DNA of 64,000 nt, taken from Circinella umbellata (taxonomy: Eukaryota > Mucoromycota > Mucoromycetes > Mucorales > Lichtheimiaceae). The stretch spans positions 248,001 through 312,000 of the forward strand of contig JAIWNF010000006.1 in NCBI GenBank assembly GCA_025093555.1. The letters are read 5' to 3'. The notes below the pieces were generated by a model, which did not search any database, was not told the DNA's origin, and worked only from the letters and a program-made list of their open reading frames with translations. This document shows positions 20,808 through 36,079 of the stretch, piece after piece (position 1 is the first letter of the stretch; each line of letters opens with the position of its first letter). Made by a program: the position numbers and the translations under genes.

Positions 20808-23800
20808 ATGATTGAGGACGATGCAGCACTCGCTCCTGTTCCTTCCATTGGAACAACTACTACTCCATCAGAAACTTTGTTAACATTTGAACCAAAAGAA
20901 CTTCAAGAATATCTCGAGCAGTTACTGCCATTGGTTTTAGGTGCTGATGTAACTGATCTCGAAAATACCATCTTTTCTTATCCTGATACTTTTGAAAAAT
21001 TCAAACGATTTGCCATCGACGCCCAAAGTCCTGTACTTTATATTTTAAAAGAAAGAGAAGGTGGCAAAGATGAAGGTATATTATTTATATACATATATAT
21101 ATTATAGCATCTTATTAAAACTTCTCTACTAAACTAACTCTCTCTTTCTCTATATATATAATATATATTTGTAATAGATGAAACAACTCCATCAACATAT
21201 ACATATTCCCTTTCTCAAGAAATTACTTATTTACCAACTCATGTGGGTTCTTTAGCCATTATTAAACGAGCAGCTACTTTGGATCCTTCTCGACCTTTAC
21301 AATCTCAGTTACAATTTATCAATTTACCCGGTGCCCCCAATGCCAGTGAACCTGGTCAAACTAGTGCTTATGAATTTTTACATTCTTATATCCATTTGGC
21401 TGTCAGTCCTTATTTCAATGCTTATGTCAATGCACGTCATGGTACTGTTCAAGAATCTGGTGGCAAATCTAAAAATGAAGATAATAAAATGGGTGTTCCT
21501 ATGGCGAAGAAGAAAATGGCTGAATTAGAACTTAGTTTATTACATTTACAACAAAATGTGGAAATTCCTGATATTTCTTTGAATATCCATCCTGTTGTTC
21601 AAAAGGCTGTTGATAAGGTATGTATATATATATATATATATGTCTGTGTATCTACGTGGAAATTATATACTAATTACTCTGTGATACATATTTAAATTTC
21701 TTTTCTTTATTATAGTGTCGCGAAGGAGGCCGTCGTGTTACAGTTGAAGCCATTGATTCCACTCTTTTCTCAGATTCATCTTTCTTAAATAAACTTCAAG
21801 GTGATGTCAATGGATGGATCAAGGAAATTCAAAAAGTAACTAAAATGTCTCGTGATCCTGCAAGTGGAACTGCTATTCAAGAAATTAACTTTTGGTTAAG
21901 TATGGAACGAGCACTTGAAAAGATTGATGAACAACTCAAGAGTGATCAAATTAGTAAGTTTCTTATATATTTTTAACTAAACAAAATATGCACGTGAGAT
22001 AGTAGAACTTATGAATTAAATATTTATTTTTGTTTTTGAATAATTTTAGCTTTGACTTTGGATATTTTGAAACATGCCAAACGTTTCCACGCAACTGTCA
22101 GTTTTATTGCTGATACTGGTTTGAAGGAAGGCATGGAACTTGGTAAGTATATTAACTGTATATAAATAAAAAGGGCAGGAGAAAAATGCTATTGTTTTTG
22201 GACAATCAATTAATATATAAATATATAAAACAGTTCACAAATATAACCAATTGATGAAGGACTTTCCTCTTAATGAACTTCTTTCTGCCACCGATGTTGA
22301 TAAGATCCGCGAATCTCTTGGTCTTATTTTCGGTCATTTGAACAAGAAACTTAAACTTTCGTAAGCTTATTGAATTTTTCATGATCTATCAATCAACACT
22401 GTTTTTATATTTTATACAAGTTACTAATCAGTGAATCTATTTTTTATTATTTAGTCCTTACCCAATTCGTCGTGCTTTGCCCTTGGTTGAAGCCATTTCT
22501 CGTGATTTGAATGACCAACTTCTGAAAGTTTTGGGAAGTCGTCGTTTGATGTATATGGAATATGATGACTTTGAGCGTACTACTTCTGGTGCAGAAGCTG
22601 TATTCCAAACTTGGGATGATTTGATCAAAGAATTCACCAACGTAGCCCGTGATGTTACACGTAAACGATCTGAAAAGTTTTTACCCATCAAGATCAATCC
22701 TGCTCATGCCAAGTTACAGGAACGGGTCATCTTTGTTCGTGCATTTAGAAAACAACATGAGCAATTACATCAAACCATTGTTAGAGTCATGACAAGTCCT
22801 CGTGCTAAGAAATCGACCGTAGTTGTGGATGGTCAAGTCAATAGTGTCATGGAAGAAGAAGAGAGTATTAGTATTAGCGATATTAATGCTGTCGAAGAAG
22901 TTAAGCTTGCTTATGAAAGTGTTAAAAATATTGATGTGCTTGATGTCACTCCAGGTAATTAGAATTAAAAAACATGTGGGATGAAGTATAGGGTGTTTTT
23001 GGAGTACTGAATGAATAACTGATATATATATTCTTTTATTATTCTGATTTAAAGAGGGTACAGAAATTTGGGTTCAAGCTGAAACCGCATATAATGAACG
23101 TGTCTCTCGTGTTGAAAATCAAATTATCGCACGACTTCGTGATCGACTTGGTACTGCAAAGAGTGCTAATGAAATGTTCAGAGTTTTCTCAAAATTCAAT
23201 GCATTGTTTGTCCGACCCAAGGTAAAATTAATTATAATTACAATAGTTACAATTACTCTATTTCTATTTCTATTTCTATTTTTTTCCCCATTATTTACTT
23301 AAAACTATTATTCAAAAACTTTAGATTCGTGGTGCTATTCAAGAATATCAAACCCAACTTATTGATAGTGTTAAAGAAGACATCAATAAACTTCACGACA
23401 AGTTTAAAATGCAATATCGTAATTCGGAGGCTTATTTGATGGCCCAATTACGTGATTTACCCCCTATTTCTGGTGCTATTGTTTGGGCACGACAAATTGA
23501 TCGTCAACTTTCACTCTACATGAAACGTGTTGAAGATGTTCTTGGTAAAGGTTGGGAACTTTATGCCGAAGGTCAAAAATTACAAATCGAAAGCAATAGT
23601 TTCCGCAAGAAATTAGATACTCGTTTAATTTATGAAAACTGGCTCCAAGAAATCACTCGTCGTGATCTTTCTGTATCAGGTCGTATCTTTGAAGTATCAC
23701 GTAATCGTGTTCAAAATTCACTTCAATTGGGTGTTAATTTCGATGGTCAAATCATTACTTTGTTCAAGGAAGTTAGAAATTTGCTTTGGTTGAATTTCCA

Positions 23801-26800
23801 AGTACCTCATACCATATCTAATGTAGCCAAGGATGCTAAACGTGTTTATCCATTTGCTGTTAGTTTGATGGAAACTGTGAGAACATTTTCACAAACCGTA
23901 CATAAGGTGAATCGTAATCCTGATATCACTGCTTTGGTAGCTGGTTACAGAAATGAAGTTCATGTCATGATTACAAAGGGTAAATATATATATACCAATG
24001 CATCTTTATTTTTATTATTCCAAGTGGGTTTGAAATGTATGGATATATGTTTATTAATATATTAAATGATTATTTTTAGGTATCAATTTGCGTTGGGATT
24101 ATTTTGTTAATACATATGATGCTCATCATCGTCCATTATCGTATATCACTGGTACGCCCTTGGATGCTCGAGAAAACCGTCATGTAATGTTTGTTCGTGA
24201 ATTTGCCAATGTTGTTTCAGTATTCCAAGACAAGGTGGATGCACTTATTGGTTATTATGAAGATATTAATAAGAGTATTGAAGAAATGAAAGCCTGTCCG
24301 TATCAAGTTGATCGTCTTGAAGATGCTTTGGGACGCATTCAAAAATTGGTAAGTTTTACTCAATGATAATTATCAATTTTTTCAAGAAAAAAAATATTGC
24401 GCACATACTGAAACTTCATTATTCTATTATTATCATTACTTTTTTTTAATTTTAGATTGATCGATTGAATTTGGAAAACTATTCTAATTTGGATCAATGG
24501 GTTGCTGTATTGGATAAACGTATTGAGACTGTTCTTATCAGTCGACTTCAACAAGCTATTAAAGCATGGACTAATACTTTCAAGGGTATTGATGAAGAAG
24601 CTATTGTTCCTGAAGTCAGTATTTCCAAGAGTCGTCGTAAACGTAAAGGAGCTATTCGTGACAACACTATTGCTCTTGTTGAAGAAAAGATTGCTGCAGC
24701 TCAAAAGTCACCTGACGTCAAACCAGCCCTTCAAACATTGATCCATGAAGTTCGTATTCGGAATCAAGTCATGTATTTAGATCCACCAATTGAACAAGCC
24801 CGTGCTAGCTGGTGGTCTCAATTACACGATTGGTTATCCACCATTTGTCATTTACCTCGCGTTCAAAGTTCTCGTTATGAAGGTGGTTTAAGCGTTAAGG
24901 ATAATCCATCTGTTGAAAAGACTTATGCCAGTTTATTAACACGTATGGGTGATGGATCACTCAAAACCGCTTATCAAATCATTGAAGACAAAATTGGTCA
25001 AGTATCTGAATACGTCAACATTTGGCTTCAATATCAATCTCTGTGGGATTTGGAATCCAACCATGTCTTTAATATTTTGGGTGATGATTTGTCTAAATGG
25101 CAACAAATCCTGTTGGAAATTAAAAAGGCACGTAGTACCTTTGATAATTCTGAAACTGATCAATCATTTGGTCCACTTGTGGTTGATTATGAACAAGTTC
25201 AAAGCAAGGTCAATCAAAAGTACGATCAATGGCAACGTGAAATCTTGAACAAGTTCGGTAGTATGTTGGGTACTTCGATGCGTGATTTCCATGTATCTGT
25301 TTCCAAGGCACGATATGAATTGGAACAACAATCTATTGAAAGTAACTCGACCGGTGAAGCTGTAACGTTTATTACTTTTGTTCAAGATCTTAAACGTAAG
25401 GTGGCTAAGTGGAGTCAAGATGTTGAGTTATTCCGTCAAGGTCAAAAGACATTGGAACGTCAACGGTTCCAATTCCCCAACGAGTGGGTCTATGTGGATC
25501 AAGTTGACGGCGAGTGGAGTGCTTTCAATGAAATTTTGAGCCGCAAGAACAACGCTATTCAAGAACAAATTGCTGGTTTGCAAATGAAGATTGTTGCTGA
25601 AGACAAGGTGGTTGAACAAAAGATTCGTGATATTTGTGCTGAATGGGAAAAGAGTAAACCTGTTCAAGGAGATATCAAACCTGATATTGCTACCAATACC
25701 TTATCCATCTTTGAAGGTCGTGTCACTCGTCTCAAGGAAGAATATGATATGGTATGTCGTGCCAAGGAAGCATTGGACTTGGAACAAACATCAGAAGCCC
25801 GTCTTGATCCTGTTCTAGAAGAACTGCGTGATCTTAAGTCTGTATGGACCGCTCTTGCCAACGTATGGCAATCCTTGTATGAAATTCGTGAAACACCATG
25901 GTCTTCTGTTGTTCCTCGTAAAGTTCGTCAAAGTGTCGATGAATTGGTCAATTCTACCAAGGAAATGCCTAACCGTATGCGTCAATATGCTGCTTATGAA
26001 TACGTTCAAGAAACTCTTCGTCAATTGTTACGTGTTAACCCACTGGTTTCCGACTTGAAATCTGAAGCACTTCGTGAACGTCACTGGCGATCTGTCTTTA
26101 AGGCTCTTCGAGTGGAAGGGCGATTTACTTTAGCTGAAATGACCATTGGTCATTTGTGGGATCTTGATTTGAAACGTAACGAACAATTGGTTCGTGATGT
26201 CATTTTGCAAGCACAAGGTGAAATGGCTTTGGAAGAATTCTTAAAGCAAGTCAAAGAAACCTGGACAGGTTACGTATTGGACTTGGTCAACTATCAAAAC
26301 AGATGTCGCTTGATCCGTGGTTGGGACGATTTGTTCAACAAGTCGAGTGAACATATTAATTCTTTGACAGCCATGAAACTATCTCCCTATTACAAAGTGT
26401 TTGAAGAGGATGCTGCTTCTTGGGAAGATAAATTGAATCGTGTTCATGTTTTGTTTGATGTGTGGATTGACGTCCAACGTCAATGGGTTTACCTTGAAGG
26501 TATCTTTAGTGGTAGTGTGGATATCAAGCATTTGTTGCCTGTAGAAACATCTCGTTTCCAAAGCATCAATACCGAATTTTTGACGGTCATGAAAAAGGTG
26601 TACAAGTCTCCCTTTGTAATGGATGTTTTGAACATTCCCAATATTCAAAAATCGCTTGAACGTTTGGCTGATTTGTTGAGCAAGATTCAAAAAGCTCTTG
26701 GTGAATACTTGGAACGTGAACGTGCTTCATTCCCTCGTTTCTACTTTGTTGGTGATGAAGATTTGCTTGAAATTATTGGTAATAGCAAGGATATCTTACG

Positions 26801-29800
26801 TATCCAAAAACATTTCAAAAAGATGTTTGCCGGTATTGCTAATATCTTGTTGAATGAAGACCAAACTGCTATTCTGGGTATGGCATCCAAAGAAGGTGAA
26901 GAAGTTAAATTCAAGAATGAAGTCTCCATCAAGGATAATCCCAAGATTAATGATTGGTTGACCTTGCTGGAAAAGGAAATGCGTGTTTCATTAGCTACGC
27001 TTTTGAGCGACGCTGTCACCGAATTGGATAGCATTTACAATGCTGAAGAAATGAGTTCGGATGACTTTATGGCATGGATTGATCGTTATCCTGCACAACT
27101 TGTTGTATTGGCTGCTCAAACCACATGGACACAATCTGTTGATAAGGCATTGACCACAATCTCAGAATCTTCGACTATCGGTGATTTGTCTCCTCTTCAA
27201 GCTGCTATTGGTCTTGTCGAACGTAATTTGAATGTATTAGCAGATGCTGTCTTGCTTGATTTGACAGTTATCAAACGTCGCAAATGTGAACATCTTGTTA
27301 CTGAACTTGTTCATCAACGTGATGTTACTCGTAGCTTGTACGAAAACAAGATTGCTTCTCCCAAGGACTTTAGTTGGTTGTATCAAATGCGATATTATTT
27401 CAACCCAACTGTCGAAAACCCTATTCATCGATTGACTATTGACATGGCCAATGCTCAATTCTATTATGGTTATGAATACTTGGGTGTGGTTGATCGTCTT
27501 GTTCAAACTCCCTTGACTGATCGTTGTTACTTGACATTAACACAAGCATTGGAACAACGATTGGGTGGTTCTCCCTTTGGTCCTGCTGGTACAGGTAAAA
27601 CCGAATCCGTTAAAGCTCTTGGTGTACAATTGGGTCGTTTCGTTTTGGTCTTTTGTTGTGATGAAACATTCGATTTCCAAGCCATGGGCCGTATCTTTAT
27701 CGGTCTTTGTCAAGTTGGTGCTTGGGGTTGTTTTGATGAATTTAATCGTTTAGAAGAACGTATTTTGTCTGCCGTTTCTCAACAAGTACAAACAATTCAA
27801 TTGGGTTTGAAAGAATCTACTACCAATCCTAACCATGAAATTGAACTGGTTGGACGTAACGTCAAGGTCAATTTGGATACGGGTATCTTTATTACTATGA
27901 ATCCAGGTTATGCAGGTCGCTCCAATTTGCCTGATAATTTGAAGAAACTCTTCCGTTCCATGGCTATGACGAAACCCGATCGTGAATTGATTGCTCAAGT
28001 CATGTTGTATTCTCAAGGTTTTAGAACTGCTGAAACATTGGCTTCCAAGGTTGTTCCATTGTTTAATTTGTGTGCTGAACAACTTTCACCTCAATCCCAT
28101 TATGATTTCGGTTTGCGTGCTCTCAAGAGTGTACTTGTTAGTGCTGGTAATCTTAAGCGTGACAAGCTGACTGCTTTGCGTAAGGCAATTGAAAGTGGTG
28201 CAGAAGAAAATTCCACTTATGCTACTATTTCAGAATCTGAACCTGAACAACAATTATTGATTTCAAGGTGACTTTTGTTCTTCCTATTTTACTATTTAAA
28301 CAATCAACAGAAAAGGGTTTTAATCTTACTAATGATGATGATGATTATAATTAATATTTAATATAGTATTCGCGAAACAGTGGTACCCAAGCTCGTTGCA
28401 GATGATATACCTCTTTTGACTAGCTTGTTGGCTGATGTCTTCCCTGGTGTTGAATATGCACCTGTTGATCTTGATCGATTGAAGGAAGAACTCAAGAAGG
28501 TTTGTGAAGAACGCCGTTTGGTTCCCGGTGATGCTTGGATGGAAAAGGTCATTCAACTTTACCAAATTCAAAACATCCATCACGGTTTGATGATGGTGGG
28601 TCCATCTGGCTCTGGTAAGAGTACAGCCTGGAAATCTCTTTTGACTGCTTTGGAACGTGTAGAGGGTGTTGAAGGTATAGCTTATACCATTGATCCTAAG
28701 GCTATCCCGAAGGATGCTCTTTACGGTACTTTGGATGCTACCACACGTGAATGGACTGATGGTCTTTTCACACACATCTTGCGTAAGATTGTTGATAACG
28801 TCCGTGGCGAAAGTCAAAAACGTCACTGGATCATTTTTGACGGTGATGTCGATCCAGAATGGGTTGAAAATTTGAATTCAGTCTTGGATGATAATCGATT
28901 ATTGACTTTGCCCAATGGTGAACGTCTCAATTTACCACCTAATGTCCGTATCATGTTTGAGGTCGAAACACTCAAGTACGCCACTTTGGCCACTGTCTCT
29001 CGTTGTGGTATGGTCTGGTTTAGTGAAGATGTGATCACTATGCCCATGATCTTTAGCAATTATTTGAATACACTTCGTCATGTTCCTATGGATGAAATTG
29101 AAGAAGAAGGACCAGCTTCCCGTCTTCTTGGTGATGGTGATAACAATCAAGCAACTGCGTCTGTTTCGCCTAATTTGGCTACTCAACGTGCTATCGCTGA
29201 TATTATGCAACCTGATCTTTCGGATGAAAGTGGTTTGGTTGCCAAGTCATTGGTTTATGCTGCCACCTTGGAGCATATTATGGATTTCACGCGTATGCGT
29301 GTCTTGTCGACTTTCTTTTCATTGCTCAATAAGACTGTCCGCAATGTCTTGGAGTACAATGCTCAACACCCTGATTTCCCAATGAATGGCGATCATTTGG
29401 AAGGTTATATCACCAAACGTATCATTTACTCGATCATTTGGAGTTTCTCTGGTGATACCAAGTTAGATTTACGTACTGTTCTTGGTGATTTCATTCGTGG
29501 TGCTGCTACTTATGAATTACCACCTCTTGGTAATGATACAAGTATCATCGATTATGATATTGCTGTTAACACAGGTCAATGGGTCCCTTGGGAATCTAAG
29601 GTCCCTACTGTTGAAATCGAAACCCATAAGGTATCTGAAGCCGATATGATTATTCCTACCGTTGATACAATTCGTCATGAAGAAGTATTGTATTCTTGGT
29701 TATCCGAGCACAAGCCATTGATTCTTTGTGGTCCTCCAGGTTCTGGTAAAACGATGACCTTGTTTAGTGCTTTGCGCAAGTTACCCGATATGGAAGTTGT

Positions 29801-32800
29801 TGGTCTTAATTTCTCTAGTGCTACTACTCCTGAATTGATTCTCAAGACATTTGAACAACATTGTGAATACCGTAAGACTCCCAATGGTGTTATTTTATCA
29901 CCTACCATGATTGGTCGTTGGTTGGTCGTTTTCTGTGATGAAATCAATTTGCCTGCTACTGACAAGTATCATACTCAACGTGTTATCTCATTCTTGCGTC
30001 AATTGGTTGAATACAATGGTTTCTGGCGTACAAGTGATAAAGCCTGGGTCACATTAGAACGTATTCAATTTGTCGGCGCATGTAATCCACCTACTGATCC
30101 TGGTCGTGTTCCTCTTTCGCATCGTTTCTTGCGTCATGCTCCTTTGGTCATGGTTGATTATGCTGGTCAAACTTCTTTAATGCAAATTTATGGTACATTT
30201 ACTCGTGCTATGCTCAAGGTTGTTCCCAACTTACGTGGTTATGCTGATGCCCTTACAGGTGCCATGGTTGAACTTTATTTGGCATCACAACGTCATTTCA
30301 CACCTGATATTCAAGCTCATTACATTTATTCACCTCGTGAATTGACTCGATGGGTAAGAGGTATCTATGAAGCTATTAAACCTTTAGAAACCTTAACAGT
30401 TGAAGGACTTGTACGTATTTGGGCCCATGAAGCTTTACGTTTATTCCAAGACCGTTTGGTGGATGAAGAAGAACGTCAATGGACTGATGATATGATTGAT
30501 TCGATTGCCATGAAACATTTCCCATCCTTAAACAAGGATGAAGCTTTGGAACGACCCATTTTGTTCTCTAACTGGTTATCCAAGCACTATGTTCCTGTGG
30601 GTCGTGAACAACTTCGTGATTATGCCAAGGCAAGACTCAAGGTATTCTACGAGGAAGAATTAGATGTGGCACTTGTATTGTTTAATGATGTATTGGAACA
30701 TGTCCTTCGTATCGATCGTGTCTTCCGACAACCTCAAGGTCACTTGTTGTTGATTGGTGTTTCTGGTTCGGGTAAAACAACCTTGTCACGTTTTGTTGCA
30801 TGGATGAATGGTTTGAGCGTGTTCCAAATTAAGGTTCATAATAAGTATACGGGTGCTGATTTCGATGATGATTTACGTGGTGTACTTCGACGTGCTGGTT
30901 GTAAAGGTGAAAAGGTTTGTTTCATTATGGATGAATCGAACGTCTTGGACAGTGGTTTCTTGGAACGTATGAATACATTGTTGGCCAATGCCGAAGTTCC
31001 CGGTTTGTTTGAAGGTGACGAATATGCAGCTTTGATGACAGCTTGTAAAGAAGGTGCTCAACGTGAAGGTTTAATGTTGGATTCTGGGGAAGAATTATAC
31101 AAGTGGTTCACTCAACAAGTCATGCGTAACTTGCACGTTGTATTCACCATGAATCCTCCTGAAGGCGGTCTTGCTTCTCGTGCAGCTACTTCTCCTGCTT
31201 TATTCAATCGTTGTGTTTTGGATTGGTTCGGTGATTGGCCCGACCAAGCTTTCTATCAAGTCGGTATCGAATTCACAAAGACATTGGATTTGGACGTACC
31301 TACCTTTGCTCCACCTTTGAACTTGCCTATTGCTTATCGCAATTTGCCTATTCCACCTTCTCATCGTGAGACTGTTGTCAATGCTTTGGTATTCGTTCAT
31401 CAATCATTGTATGAAATTAATAGCAAGTTGAGCAAGCGTCAAGGTCGATACAATTATTGTACTCCTCGTCACTTTTTGGATTTCATTTCTCATTATGTCC
31501 GTCTGTATAATGAGAAACGTGAAGATTTGGAAGAACAACAACGCCATTTGAACGTGGGTCTTGAAAAACTTAAAGATACTGTCGTCAAGGTTGAAGAATT
31601 GCGAAAGAGTTTGGCTATCAAGAAGAATCAACTTGAGGTCAAGAATCGACAAGCCGAAGAAAAAATTAAACAAATGTTGGCGGACGAAAAGGAAGCTGAA
31701 CAAAAGAAGGCAGCTTCTATTCAAATTCAAGATGCTTTGGAAATTCAAAATAAGGTACCAACATATACATTGTTCAATATTATTATTTATGCTTCTGTTG
31801 TTTATAATCTGAATAGATATACATATATATATTTCATGGATACTAACTAAATTAAATAAAACAGGAAATTCAAGAGCGTCGCGCTATTGTATTGGATGAT
31901 CTTGCCAATGCTGAACCAGCTGTAATGGAAGCTCAAAAGAGTGTCAGTAACATTAAACGTCAGCATTTGACCGAAGTTCGTGCTATGGGTAATCCACCCG
32001 AAGCCGTCAAACTTGCTATGGAATCTGTCTGTACCATGTTGGGTCACAAGATCGATAGCTGGAAGACTGTCCAAAGTATCATTCGTCGTGATGATTTCAT
32101 TACCAGTATTGTCAACTACAGTACTGAAGACAAGATGACCAAGCAATTACGTGACTATATGCGTCGCAACTATTTGAACAACAGTTCTTTTGAATACGAT
32201 GCTGTCAACCGTGCTTCCAAGGCCTGCGGTCCCCTTGTCAAGTGGGTCGTTGCTCAAGTCCAATACTCTGACATTTTGGATCGTGTCGGACCTCTTCGTG
32301 ATGAAGTCACTCGTCTTGAACAAAGTGCTGAAGATACTAAACAAAAGGCTACCGATATTGAACAAATGATTGTTGATTTGGAAACAAGTATTGGTACATA
32401 CAAGGAAGAATATGCCGCACTTGTCGGTGAAACTCAGTTAATCAAGGCCGAAATGGATCGTGTCAAGAGTAAGGTCGATCGTAGTTTGACTCTTTTGAGT
32501 AGTTTGTCTTCTGAAAAGATTCGTTGGGAAGCTGCTAGTCAAGCCTTTGAAAGTCAAATGGGTACTATTGTTGGTGATGTTCTCTTATCTGCTGCCTTTT
32601 TGGCTTATGGTGGTTACTTTGATCAACAATATCGTGAACTTCTTTTGGCTAAATGGACCGATCATCTTATTGCTGCCAATATTCAATTTAAGCAAGATAT
32701 GTCATTGACAGAATACTTATCTACTGCTGATGATCGATTGTCATGGCATGCCAATTCATTGCCAGCCGATGATCTTTGTATTGAAAATGCTATTATGCTC

Positions 32801-35800
32801 AAACGCTTTGATCGATACCCATTAATCATCGATCCATCTGGACAGGCAACCAACTTTTTGATTAACGAGTACAAGGAGCGCAAGATAACAGTTACCAGTT
32901 TCTTGGACGACTCATTTATTAAGAACCTTGAAAGTGCTCTTCGTTTCGGTAACCCCATTTTGATTCAAGACGTTGAACATTTGGATCCTATCTTAAATCC
33001 TGTTCTCAACAAGGAATTACGTCGTACAGGTGGTCGTGTTTTGATTCGCCTTGGTAACCAAGATATCGATTTCTCACCTTCATTCACATTGTTCTTGTCT
33101 ACTCGTGATCCATCAGTCAACTTCCCACCAGATATTTGCTCTCGTGTCACTTTTGTCAACTTTACAGTTACTCGTGGTAGTTTACAAAGTCAGTGTTTGA
33201 ACAAGGTTCTGAAGGCTGAACGTCCTGATGTTGATCAACGTCGTACAGATTTGATCAAGTTACAAGGTGAATTCCAGCTTAAATTACGTCACTTGGAAAA
33301 ATCTTTATTGCAAGCTTTGAACGAATCTAAGGGTAACATTTTGGATGATGACAAGGTCATTGAAACTTTGGAAACCTTGAAGAAGGAAGCTGCTGAAGTT
33401 ACTCGCAAGGTGGATGAAACCAATACAGTTATGCAAGAAGTTGAACAAACCACAGCGGTATACACACCCTTGGCTCATGCATGCAGTTCTATTTTCTTTG
33501 TCATGGAACAACTCAATTTGATTCACCACTTTTATCAATTCTCATTGGATTTCTTTTATGAAATCTTTGAATATGTATTACATGCTAACCCTAACCTCAA
33601 GTCTGTATCGGATCCAAATGAGCGTTTGGCTATTCTTTCTCGTGATTTGTTCACAGTGACTTACAAACGTGCCTCCCGTACATTGATGCATGAAGATCAT
33701 ATTACTTTGGCTGTATTGATGTGTCAAATTCAGATTCGGGGTGGTGGCAGTCAAAACTATAGTGTTGATGAAGCAGAATATGATTTCTTGTTAAGCGGTG
33801 GCGATATTGTTCCTGGTTCAGCTGTTAATGCTTCCAGCTTTGGATTGCCTGAATTCATTTCAGATGAAACGGCCCAACGTGTCAAGGAGTTTATGACCTT
33901 GAGATGTTTCCAAGGCTTAAGTGATCACATCAAACAAAATCAAGAAGACTGGCAAGCATTTTTGGAAAATACTCATTCTGAAACTGTTGTTCCTGCATGC
34001 TGGGATAACTATGGTCAAAGTGGTAAGTTTAGCTTTTTAGGTTTAGGTTTTCTTAAATTACCACCAAAAAAAAAGTAAAATCAAAGCTAACTTACCCCCC
34101 CCCAAAAAAAAAAAAAAAAATTAGATGTTGTCGATGCACTTCGACGTATGTTAATTGTTAAATGTTTCCGACCTGATCGATTACTCCCTGCTGCTACATC
34201 TTTTGCAAGTAAAATCTTTGGTGACGACTTTATCAACTCTGCTGAACTTAACTTGCAGCATATCGTCAATAACGAAGTTAAGGGCTCAACACCTCTTGCC
34301 TTATGTTCTGTACCTGGTTATGATGCCAGTTATCGTGTTGACAACTTGGTTGCTGAATCTAACACACGCTGTACATCCGTTGCCATGGGTTCTGCTGAAG
34401 GTTTCACGTTGGCAGATCAAGCTATTTCAACTGCTATTAAAACTGGTAACTGGGTTATGCTCAAGAATGTCCATCTGGCTCCCTCTTGGCTCGGCCAGTT
34501 GGAAAAGAAATTGCATAGCATGAATTCTCACCCACAATTCCGTCTCTTCTTGACTATGGAAACCAACCCCAAGGTCCCTGTCAATCTGTTGAGAATGTCA
34601 CGCGTCTTGATGTTTGAACCCCCACCGGGTATCAAGGCCAATTTACAAGAATCTTTGGGAAGTATTCCACCCTCTCGTGTCTCACGTGGTCCTTCTGAAC
34701 GTGTTCGTTTATATTTTATGCTTGCTTGGTTACATGCTGTTGTTCAAGAACGTTTACGTTATGTTCCTTTGGGTTGGACTAAGACATATGAATTCAATGA
34801 TTCCGATCAAGACTCTGCTTTTAACACTATTGATAAATGGCTTGATTCTGCTGCAGGTGGCCGTGCTAATATTTCTCCTGAAAATATTCCATGGGATGCT
34901 ATTCGTTCGCTTTTGAAACAATCTATTTATGGTGGTCGCATTGATAATGAATACGATCAACGTTTGCTTAATTCGTTTGTTGACAACTTGTTTACTCAAC
35001 ACTGTTATGATTTGGACTTTAAAATCGTCAAGGCAACAGGTGATAATGAAAAATCAGTGGTTGTACCTGATGGTACCAAGATGGAACAATTTATGGAATG
35101 GGTTAGCAAATTACCTGAACGTGAACCACCTACATGGTTAGGCTTACCTGCTAATGCTGAACGTGTTCTTTTGACACTCAAGGGTAATACTATGCTTTCC
35201 AAGGTCCGAAAGATGAAGAGCACAAGTGATGACGATGAAGTTGCTTATGCACAAGATAGTACCCAACAATCCTCATCAAATACCCAACAACCAGCTTGGA
35301 TGCGTGCTTTGAGTAACTCGATCACTGGTTATCTTGAACTTTTGCCTAGCAAGATTACTCCTGTTCAGCGTGGTGATTCCGGTGGTATTATGGATCCATT
35401 ATTCCGATTCTTTGAACGTGAAAACCAAATGGCACGTAAATTGCTCAGTACAATTCGCGATGATCTTTCTTCGTTACAAAAGGTGTGCACTGGTGAATTG
35501 AAACAAACTAACCATTTGAGACAACTGATGAGTTGGTTGACCAAAGGCTTGATCCCTGATCATTGGCGCCGCTACAAGGTTCCCAAGAATATTGGATTGA
35601 ATGTATGGATGGCTGACCTCAAGTCGCGTCTAGAACAAGTGGAATCAATTGCTCACGAGACCTCATATGGTGACATTGAAGTATGGACAGGTGGATTATT
35701 CAGTCCTGAAGCTTACATCACTGCAACACGTCAGGCCATAGCTCAACGTAATAAGTGGTCATTGGAAGAACTTATTTTGGAAGTGGATATTGGAAGTCAA

Positions 35801-36079
35801 AAGCAAGAACAAGGTTACTACGTCCGTGGACTTAGAATGGAAGGTGGTCGATGGGATGGTGAGCAAGTTTGTTTGACATCAGAACCAACAACCAAATTAC
35901 CAAAGACTGCTATTCGATGGATTCGAAAGGTTACTCAACAAGAAGTAGATCGTGTTGCATTACCTGTTTATCTTAATGCAGACCGGTCTGATCTTTTGTT
36001 CACTATCAATGTACCTGCCCATGTTGATGAAAAGGATCGTATCCCTCAAAGAGCAGTTGCCATTGTTATGTCATTCTAA
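20808..36079 (+). CDS. DYN1: Cytoplasmic dynein 1 heavy chain
   Basis: Thirteen-exon model: 20808-21075, 21178-21617, 21716-21953, 22050-22142, 22234-22360, 22455-22954, 23055-23221, 23325-23979, 24080-24348, 24456-28267, 28367-31754, 31865-34022, 34125-36079; 14070 nt, 4689 aa, in phase throughout. The minus-end microtubule motor subunit. Order: tail (about 1-1500), linker, then the six-AAA ring. Walker A motifs: GPAGTGKT (AAA1, about 1961), GPSGSGKS (AAA2, about 2268), GPPGSGKT (AAA3, about 2645), GVSGSGKT (AAA4, about 2987). Walker B examples: CFDEFN (AAA1), CDEINLP (AAA3), IMDESN (AAA4). The coiled-coil stalk flanks a microtubule-binding domain near 3350-3450, followed by AAA5, AAA6 and a C-terminal domain. 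Length is close to animal DYNC1H1 and well above the Saccharomyces protein. It moves nuclei and vesicles with dynactin and LIS1. Confidence 0.97.

Noticed and set aside
34081..34124. C9/A17 run before the last dynein exon as a frameshift
   Set aside because: It lies inside a normal GT-AG intron (34023-34124), so it does not affect the protein.
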